NCBI GenBank assembly: GCA_023416195.1
Contig: JAEZID010000522.1
Span: 1-10,418, forward strand
DNA from: Pseudomonadota bacterium
GTDB taxonomy: Bacteria > Pseudomonadota > Alphaproteobacteria > Azospirillales > Azospirillaceae
Length of the DNA stretch: 10,418 nucleotides
Direction: 5' to 3'
The notes beneath the pieces were generated by a model, which was not told the DNA's origin, did not search any database, and saw only the letters and a list, made by a program, of their open reading frames with translations. Positions 5,573-10,418 of the stretch are shown here, piece after piece. The translations under genes and the position numbers were made by a program. How positions within the stretch are numbered: position 1 is the stretch's first letter; the number at the start of each line of letters is the position of its first letter.

Positions 5573-7240
5573 GTGCTGGCCTCGCTGACGATCCGGGACG
5601 TCGTCCTGATCGAACGGCTGGCGCTCGGCTTCAACCGGGGCCTCTGCGTGCTGACCGGCGAGACCGGTGCCGGCAAGTCCATCCTGCTGGACGCGCTGGG
5701 CCTCGCGCTCGGCGCGCGCGCCGAATCGGGCCTCGTCCGCCACGGCGCCGAGCAGGCCTCGGTCACCGCCGAGTTCGAGCTGTCGGGTGACCACCCCGCC
5801 TTCGACATCCTGAAGGAACAGGGCCTCGACGCCGACGACCGCCTCGTCGTGCGCCGCACCGTCAGCGCCGACGGGCGCAGCCGCGCCTGGGTCAACGATC
5901 AGGCGGTCGGCGTCGGCCTGCTGAAGCGCTTGGGCGAGGAACTCGTCGAGGTCCACGGCCAGTTCGACACCCACGGCCTGCTGAACCCGCAGACCCATCG
6001 CGGCGTGCTCGACGCCTACGCCGGCCTCGCCGCGCAGGCCGCCCAGGTCGCCGCTGCGCACCGCGCGTGGCGTCAGGTCGAGGACGCGCGCGCCAACGCC
6101 GCCGCCGAGATCGCCCGCGCCCGCTCCGAAGAAGAATACCTCCGCCACGCCGTCGCCGAACTGGACGCGCTCGCGCCCAAGCCGGGCGAGGAGGAGGAAC
6201 TGGCCGAGACCCGCGCCGTGCTGATGCACCGGGAAAAGCTGGTCGACGCCATGAACTCGGCCTTCGCGGAGCTGTCCGGCGACCGCGGCGTGGAACGCGC
6301 CCTGTCCTCGGCCATCCGCACGCTGAGCCGCATCGCCGACAAGGCCGGCGGCAAGCTCGATCCCGTCATCGCCGCGCTCGACCGCGCCGCGACCGAGGCG
6401 GGGGAGGCCATCGCGTCGCTCCAGGCCGCCTCCGCCGACGTGGACATGGACCCGCAGGCCCTGGAAAAGCTGGAGGAGCGCCTCTTCGCGATGCGCGCCG
6501 CCGCCCGCAAGCACGGCGTGGACGTGGACGCGCTGGCCGCCCTGCGCAAGGACATGGCCGACCGCCTCCTCCTCATCGAGGACCAGGGCGACCTGCTGAC
6601 CCGCCTCGCCAAGGAGGCCGAGGTGGCGCGCGAGGCTTACCGCAAGGCCGCCGAGGCGCTGAGCAAGGCCCGCCAGTCCGCCGCCGGGAACCTGGACAAG
6701 GCCGTCGCCGGCGAACTGGCCCCGCTGAAGATGGAAAAGGCCCGGTTCCGCACGCTGGTCGAACCGCTGGGCGAATCGGAATGGACCGCCGCCGGCATGG
6801 ACCGCGTGGCCTTCCAGGTGGCGACCAACCCCGGCTCGCCGCCCGGCGCGCTGAACAAGATCGCGTCCGGCGGCGAGCTGGCGCGCTTCATGCTGGCGCT
6901 GAAGGTGGTTCTGGCCCAGACCTCGACCGTAGGCACGCTGGTCTTCGACGAGGTGGACACCGGCATCGGCGGCGCCGTCGCCGCCGCCGTGGGCGAACGG
7001 CTGGAAAAGCTCGGGCACGGCCTCCAGGTGCTCGTCGTCACCCACAGCCCGCAGGTCGCGGCGCGCGGCTCCACCCACCTGAAGGTCCAGAAGTCGGTGA
7101 AGGGCGAACAGGTGACGACCGGCGTCGCCGAACTCGACGGCGACGACCGCCGGGAGGAGATCGCCCGCATGCTGTCCGGCGCCACCATCACGGCCGAGGC
7201 CCGCGCCGCCGCCGACAGCCTGATCGCCGGGCGAGGGTAA
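5573..7240 (+). CDS. recN: DNA repair ATPase RecN
   Basis: RecN is an SMC-like ATPase that holds and processes DNA ends in recombinational double-strand break repair. The product has 555 residues, close to the E. coli length of 553. Walker A GETGAGKS is at residues 29-36. The Q-containing segment EVHGQFDTHGLLNP follows, then a long Ala/Glu/Arg-rich coiled-coil middle (about 150-370). The ABC signature ASGGELARFMLAL is at about 431-443, Walker B LVFDEVDTGIGG has D459/E460, and the H-loop is THSPQVAA. The start is GTG 5573 (MLASLTIRDVVLIERLALGF), which matches the family N-terminus. The longer in-frame ATG at 5387 would overlap bamD by 178 bases and add unrelated residues. No good Shine-Dalgarno is visible; the 8-base gap from the bamD stop suggests translational coupling. 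Confidence 0.96.
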   Translation: MLASLTIRDVVLIERLALGFNRGLCVLTGETGAGKSILLDALGLALGARAESGLVRHGAEQASVTAEFELSGDHPAFDILKEQGLDADDRLVVRRTVSADGRSRAWVNDQAVGVGLLKRLGEELVEVHGQFDTHGLLNPQTHRGVLDAYAGLAAQAAQVAAAHRAWRQVEDARANAAAEIARARSEEEYLRHAVAELDALAPKPGEEEELAETRAVLMHREKLVDAMNSAFAELSGDRGVERALSSAIRTLSRIADKAGGKLDPVIAALDRAATEAGEAIASLQAASADVDMDPQALEKLEERLFAMRAAARKHGVDVDALAALRKDMADRLLLIEDQGDLLTRLAKEAEVAREAYRKAAEALSKARQSAAGNLDKAVAGELAPLKMEKARFRTLVEPLGESEWTAAGMDRVAFQVATNPGSPPGALNKIASGGELARFMLALKVVLAQTSTVGTLVFDEVDTGIGGAVAAAVGERLEKLGHGLQVLVVTHSPQVAARGSTHLKVQKSVKGEQVTTGVAELDGDDRREEIARMLSGATITAEARAAADSLIAGRG

Positions 7241-7517
7241 GCGCCGGCGGGGCAAGGTTTTTTCACCACAAAGACACGAAGACACGAAGATTTTCACCAA
7301 GGAGTGCGGCTCGTCCCGAACGCTGGGGACAGGCAAGTGCCCCTTTGTGAAAGTCTTTGTGTCTTCGTGCCTTTGTGGTGAATCGCCGACATACCGGCAT
7401 CTTTCCGGCCCTACAACACGCCGCGTGTCCCATCCTTCGCCCGCAACGGTCATCCAACGGCCACAGCAAAATCCCGATAGTCCCGCCTCGTGCAGTTTAA
7501 GGAACGAGGTTGGCCCT
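7241..7517. other. Intergenic region between recN and the S8 peptidase
   Basis: The 277-base gap is dominated by the long inverted repeat at 7262-7382. The remaining 135 bases before the peptidase show no clear -35/-10 pair and no gene. The open frame of the peptidase runs left into the right arm of the repeat (residues like MKVFVSSCLCGE), but this is a chance translation of the repeat and not protein. Confidence 0.6.
7262..7382. repeat. Long inverted repeat, TTCACCACAAAG-type
   Basis: The left arm 7262-7297 and right arm 7347-7382 are reverse complements over 36 bases with 3 differences; as RNA two of these are G-U pairs and one is an A-C mismatch. The 49-base centre contains a small GGGGAC...GTGCCCC stem. 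The arms are unusually AT-rich and purine-biased (CACAAAGACACGAAGACACG) for this GC-rich region, with short internal ACACGAAG duplications. Elements with arms like TTCACCACAAAGACAC are, from memory, dispersed intergenic repeats in many unrelated bacteria. No transposase and no obvious target-site duplication are visible. The transcript could fold into a stem of about 36 bp downstream of recN. Confidence 0.85.
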
Positions 7518-9302
7518 ATGTCGAACACCACCGCTCCCATCGGAAACGTCGTCGTGATCGACACCGGCCTGTCCGCGTCCTGGGGCACGGGCCGGCTGGT
7601 CTACCAGTATGATTTCTACCACAACGACGACAGCGTCCTGGTGTCCGACGCGAACACGCACGGGGCCATGGTCACGGCCGGCGTCCTGAAGAACGCCCCC
7701 GACGCCGGCATCATCGCCCTGAAGGTCATGTCCGACAGCGGCGGCGCCACCGACGAGACCTGCATCGAAAAGGCCCTGCAATGGGTCGTCGCCAACGCCG
7801 ACGCCTACAACATCGTGGCGGTGAACCTGTCGCTGGGCGGCGGCGCGCAGACCGTGGTGGCGAACACCTCCATGTCCGACGAGCTGGCGGCGTTGGCCGC
7901 CAAGCGCGTCCTGACCGTGGCGGCCGGCGGCAACAGCGGCGACGGCGGCGCCACCCAGAGCGTGTCGAGCTTCGCCGCCGACCCCAACCAGATCTGCGTC
8001 TCCGCCTCGACCGGCGACGGGGACTTCCCGGCCTGGGCGCAGCGCAGCCCGACCCTGACCGACATCTGCGCGGACGGCACCGACATCCGGTTGACCAACA
8101 GCGCTGGCCTGACCTATTCGGCCAACGGCTCCTCCTTCGCCGCCCCGGCCGTCACGGCGGCGGTGGCGCTGGCCCAGCAGCAGGCCGTCAGCCTGACCGG
8201 CGCGCGCCTGACCCAGGACCAGTTCCTGTCGCTTGCCAAGGCCAGCGGCACGGCGATGGGCACCTCCGGCTATTTCGAGCTGAACACCGACGCCCTGCTC
8301 GCCAGGATCGCCCAGACCCACGCGCCGGCCGATCCGGCGCCGCAGCCCGCCACCTCGACCATCACCGTCAACGTCGCCGGCAGCCCGGCGGGCGGCGTGA
8401 ACGCCCATTTCAACCTGCTGGTCGATGGCAAGAAGATCGGCGAGGGCATAGCCGGCACCACGGCCAAGGATTACAGCTTCACCGCCAACCTGAGCGCCGA
8501 TCAGGCGCACAAGATCCAGGTGCAGTACGACAACGACGCCGTCGTCAACGGCCAGGACCGTTCCCTGTTCGTGAACAAGGTGACTGTCAACGGCCATGCC
8601 ATGGCGGCGACCGACGCGAACGTCACCTACGACAAGGGCGCGCTCGACGGCCTCGACGTGGTCAAGGGCCAATCGGGCCTGTGGTGGAACGGCACGCTGG
8701 TGTTCAACACCCCGGCTTCCGCCTTCCCGGCCGCCCCGGCCGCCGGCTCGACCATCACCGTCAACGCCTCCGGCAGCCCGGCGGGCGGCGTGAACGCCCA
8801 CTTCAACCTGTTGGTGGACGGCCAGAAAATCGGCGAAGGCGTCGCCGGGACCACGGCCAAGGACTACGCCTTCACCACCAACCTGACCGCCGATCAGGCG
8901 CACAAGGTCCAAATCCAGTATGACAACGACACGGTCATCAACGGCCAGGACCGCAGCCTGTTCGTCCACGAGGTTACCATCAACGGCAAGGCGATCCTGC
9001 CGACCGACAGCATCGTCAGCTACGACAAAGGCGCCCTGGACGGTAAGGATGTGGTCAAGGGCCAGTCCGGCCTGTGGTGGAACGGCACGCTGGTGGTGGA
9101 CGCCGACAAGAGCTACTTCCCCGATGCCTCCGCGTTGGCCGATGCCGGCCAGCAGGATGTCTACCAGCACCTCGTCACCCAGGGGCTGGACAGGCTCCAG
9201 GGCCATACGGACGATCCGGCGCCCATGGCCTTCGACCTCGCGGCGCCGGCCCTGGACCTCTACGCCCACGCCGACCTGCTGCACGACCACAGCGCCGGCT
9301 GA
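7518..9302 (+). CDS. S8 (subtilisin-family) serine peptidase with two CBM60/36-like carbohydrate-binding domains
   Basis: This 594-residue protein is a predicted subtilase. The catalytic triad is intact: D15 (VVVIDTG), H48 (NTHGAM) and S206 (NGSSFAAP, replacing the usual GTSMAAP), with oxyanion Asn N139 (GGNSG). The peptidase domain occupies about residues 8-270. A PADPAPQPA linker leads to two domains at 280-396 and 411-527 that are 80% identical (94 of 117). Each has a QYDND...GQDRSLFV block resembling Ca-dependent xylan-binding modules of the CBM36/CBM60 type; this assignment is from recognition only. The tail (528-594) is acidic and His/Asp/Leu-rich. There is no signal peptide and no prodomain, so secretion would need a C-terminal signal (type I) or it stays inside. 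The ATG at 7518 has GAGG (7506-7509) eight bases upstream; the frame further left is repeat sequence. Substrate unknown. Confidence 0.85.
   Translation: MSNTTAPIGNVVVIDTGLSASWGTGRLVYQYDFYHNDDSVLVSDANTHGAMVTAGVLKNAPDAGIIALKVMSDSGGATDETCIEKALQWVVANADAYNIVAVNLSLGGGAQTVVANTSMSDELAALAAKRVLTVAAGGNSGDGGATQSVSSFAADPNQICVSASTGDGDFPAWAQRSPTLTDICADGTDIRLTNSAGLTYSANGSSFAAPAVTAAVALAQQQAVSLTGARLTQDQFLSLAKASGTAMGTSGYFELNTDALLARIAQTHAPADPAPQPATSTITVNVAGSPAGGVNAHFNLLVDGKKIGEGIAGTTAKDYSFTANLSADQAHKIQVQYDNDAVVNGQDRSLFVNKVTVNGHAMAATDANVTYDKGALDGLDVVKGQSGLWWNGTLVFNTPASAFPAAPAAGSTITVNASGSPAGGVNAHFNLLVDGQKIGEGVAGTTAKDYAFTTNLTADQAHKVQIQYDNDTVINGQDRSLFVHEVTINGKAILPTDSIVSYDKGALDGKDVVKGQSGLWWNGTLVVDADKSYFPDASALADAGQQDVYQHLVTQGLDRLQGHTDDPAPMAFDLAAPALDLYAHADLLHDHSAG
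8355..9098 (+). repeat. Tandem duplication encoding the two carbohydrate-binding-like domains
   Basis: Unit 1 (8355-8705) and unit 2 (8748-9098) are each 351 bases with no insertion or deletion between them, separated by a 42-base linker. The encoded 117-residue units differ at 23 positions, mostly conservative (I/V, S/T, A/T). Long blocks are identical in DNA, such as the segment encoding SPAGGVNAHFNLLVDG. This indicates a fairly recent internal duplication or gene conversion. Confidence 0.9.
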
Positions 9303-9303
9303 C

Positions 9304-9325
9304 GCGCCGCCAACGGGGGTGGCGC
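9304..9325. terminator. Candidate hairpin between convergent genes
   Basis: GCGCCGCC (9304-9311) pairs with GGTGGCGC (9318-9325), with one G-T wobble and a 6-base loop. It begins 2 bases after the peptidase stop and lies just beyond the end of the minus-strand gene (9350), as expected for a shared terminator between convergent genes. No T run is present on either side. Confidence 0.4.
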
Positions 9326-9349
9326 AGTCCTAAGCGCGCCCCCTCGGCG

Positions 9350-9862
9350 TCACGCCGCGCTTTTCCACAGCTGCCAGCCGCCTAGCCGCAGCCCGACGGC
9401 GAAGCCGGTGAAGGGGATGCGCAGTTCCAGGTCGCGCGGCTGAAAGAAGGTCAGGCGTTCCGGCGCGCCGGTCGGGCCGAACTCCAGCCGGGCGCCCTTC
9501 GGCTCCCCGGCGAACTCGTCGCTCATCACCTGCCAGATCTCCAGATCGTCGCCGTGGTTGGAGATCTTGTACTGGCCGCAGCGCCACACCGGCGATTCAC
9601 CGACCCCGCCTTCGACCACCTTCTTGTCGCCGTCCATCTTCACGTCGCCGACCCCGGCCGCGCGGCCGGACATGGACGGCCCCTGACTCTCGGCGCGGAA
9701 GCCCAGCCGCAGCCACGGCGTCCGCGTGCGCGGGATCATCCGGCGCAGCAGCCGCGCGTCCTCCGCCGCGAAATGGTCCGGGTCGTCGTACAGGATGCGG
9801 TCGAGCGCCGCAGCGATGACGAACCGATCATCGACGGAGAGGGAGTTGGCGGAGTCGGTCAT
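9350..9862 (-). CDS. Hypothetical protein, 170 residues
   Basis: I do not recognise this family. The product starts MTDSANSLSVDDRFVIAAAL and has a helical N-terminal third (DDRFVIAAALDRILYDDPD, AEDARLLRRMIPR). After a GPSMSGRAAG linker comes a likely beta-rich C-terminal half (WRCGQYKISNHGDDLEIWQV, ARLEFGPTGAPERLTFF, PFTGFAVGLRLGGWQLW). There are no signal peptide, membrane helices or catalytic motif that I can name. The in-frame ATG at 9910 adds an Arg/Cys-rich stretch (MRVACMMRCDRERKSR) unlikely to be protein. The start at 9862 has a GGAAA about 7 bases upstream and a possible -10 TATGAT (9896-9891, minus strand), without a clear -35. It is convergent with the peptidase and divergent from ligA. 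Coding is supported by length, codon use and the ordered sequence. Confidence 0.7.
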   Translation of the reverse strand: MTDSANSLSVDDRFVIAAALDRILYDDPDHFAAEDARLLRRMIPRTRTPWLRLGFRAESQGPSMSGRAAGVGDVKMDGDKKVVEGGVGESPVWRCGQYKISNHGDDLEIWQVMSDEFAGEPKGARLEFGPTGAPERLTFFQPRDLELRIPFTGFAVGLRLGGWQLWKSAA

Positions 9863-9964
9863 GCGTGATTTCCGTTCGCGATCGCACCGCATCATACACG
9901 CAACGCGCACGCCGTCGTACCTTACCTAGGTTGGCGCGGCTGTCCAAAAATGCCAGACTCCTCC

Positions 9965-9976
9965 GCGTCATGACGC
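9965..9976. repeat. 12-bp perfect palindrome upstream of ligA
   Basis: GCGTCATGACGC is its own reverse complement and lies 42 bases before the ligA start, in the 156-base space between the divergent minus-strand gene and ligA. It could be an operator. Palindromes of this length are expected a few times per 10 kb by chance, so the call is weak. Confidence 0.25.
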
Positions 9977-10018
9977 TATGCTGCGCCCCCAAGAACGAGG
10001 GACAGCAAGAGACCCGCC

Positions 10019-10418
10019 ATGACCGACCTGTTCGACACCCCCGCCAACCTCCGCGCCATTCCCGTGGAGGACCTGACGGTCGAGCAGGCGCAGGCCGAAC
10101 TGGCCGCCCTGTCCACGGAAATCGCGCACCACGACCGGCTCTATCACCAGATGGACAAGCCGGAGATCAGCGACGCCGACTACGACGCGCTGGTCCGCCG
10201 CAACAACGCCATCGAGGCGCGCTACCCCGAGCTGCGCCGCGCCGATTCGCCGAGCCTGCGCGTCGGCGCCGCCCCGGCCGCCGGCTTCCGAAAGGTGCGC
10301 CACGCCGTGCCCATGCTGTCGCTCGGCAACGCCTTCGCGGAGGAGGACGCGCACGAGTTCGTCGCGCGCATCCGCCGCTTCCTGGGCCTGCCCGACGACG
10401 CCCCGGTGGAGTTCGTGG
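10019..10418 (+). CDS. ligA: NAD-dependent DNA ligase LigA, 3'-truncated by window edge
   Basis: LigA seals nicks in replication and repair using NAD+. The first 133 codons are present and the frame is open to the edge. Visible is domain Ia, which binds the nicotinamide mononucleotide half: HHDRLYHQMDKPEISDADYD matches the family block with its conserved Tyr and Asp residues. It is followed by LVRRNNAIEARYPEL, DSPSLRVGAAP and the MLSLGNAF segment that leads into the adenylation domain. The catalytic KxDG lysine lies beyond the window. The ATG at 10019 is preceded by AAGAGA (10007-10012), a usable ribosome binding site. In related genomes ligA often directly follows recN; here it is separated by the peptidase and the minus-strand gene, so it needs its own promoter, for which I see no convincing pair in 9863-10018. 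Confidence 0.95.
   Translation, partial: MTDLFDTPANLRAIPVEDLTVEQAQAELAALSTEIAHHDRLYHQMDKPEISDADYDALVRRNNAIEARYPELRRADSPSLRVGAAPAAGFRKVRHAVPMLSLGNAFAEEDAHEFVARIRRFLGLPDDAPVEFV

Noticed and set aside
3829..7400. Shared GACATACCGGC at about 3827 and 7388
   Set aside because: An 11-base match is expected several times by chance in a 10-kb GC-rich window, and the flanks differ.
7347..7517. N-terminal extension of the peptidase from GTG 7347
   Set aside because: The extension translates the right arm of the inverted repeat, has no ribosome binding site and does not resemble a signal peptide; ATG 7518 has a proper GAGG.
5561..7588. 675-codon open frame on the minus strand across recN
   Set aside because: It is a shadow of recN caused by high GC3. 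The translation is Gly/Val/Arg/Leu low-complexity with no domain, while the plus strand has a complete RecN.
7497..9290. 597-codon open frame on the minus strand across the peptidase
   Set aside because: This is the complement of an intact S8 peptidase; its composition (Val/Gly/His/Arg-rich) is typical of antisense shadows and it has no recognisable motif.

Overview
The window is very GC-rich, with strong GC3 bias in its coding frames. It looks like a chromosomal segment of an alphaproteobacterium of the Rhodospirillales/Azospirillum type. The reasons are the bamD-recN-...-ligA housekeeping order, a CheY followed by CheZ-family phosphatases, and the overall codon use. The genus is an inference from remembered gene order, not a database result.

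Layout. Bases 1-1578 hold the 3' part of an M24 aminopeptidase P gene whose start lies outside the window. A 340-base gap follows, holding two clear hairpins and presumably the promoter for a chemotaxis block. That block is cheY (1919-2284), then a CheZ-family phosphatase with a long Pro/Ala tail (2311-3528, TTG start), then a second, shorter CheZ-family protein (3870-4601). Between the two cheZ-like genes is a 341-base gap with a REP-like double hairpin. Then comes an envelope and DNA-repair block: bamD (4746-5564, its own likely promoter at 4686-4716) and recN (5573-7240, 8 bases downstream and probably co-transcribed). After recN lies a long inverted repeat (7262-7382). It is followed by a subtilisin-family (S8) serine peptidase with two near-identical carbohydrate-binding-like domains (7518-9302), a convergent unrecognised gene on the minus strand (9350-9862), and the 5' end of ligA (10019 to the window edge).

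How the genes relate. CheY is the phosphorylated messenger that acts on the flagellar switch, and the two CheZ-family proteins would dephosphorylate it; both keep the FQDLTGQ catalytic signature. The most striking observation is that the first CheZ carries six copies of an SQADIDxxFD-type motif along its low-complexity tail. The last copy is exactly the C-terminus. The motif resembles the CheY-docking peptides of E. coli CheZ and of the FliM N-terminus, so this phosphatase may be a multivalent CheY-binding protein. The second CheZ has only one such motif, also at its C-terminus.

BamD belongs to the outer-membrane protein assembly machine, RecN to double-strand break repair and LigA to nick sealing. 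The S8 peptidase and the minus-strand gene sit where recN and ligA are often adjacent in related genomes, so 7241-10018 may be an accessory insertion. Its left edge coincides with the inverted repeat.
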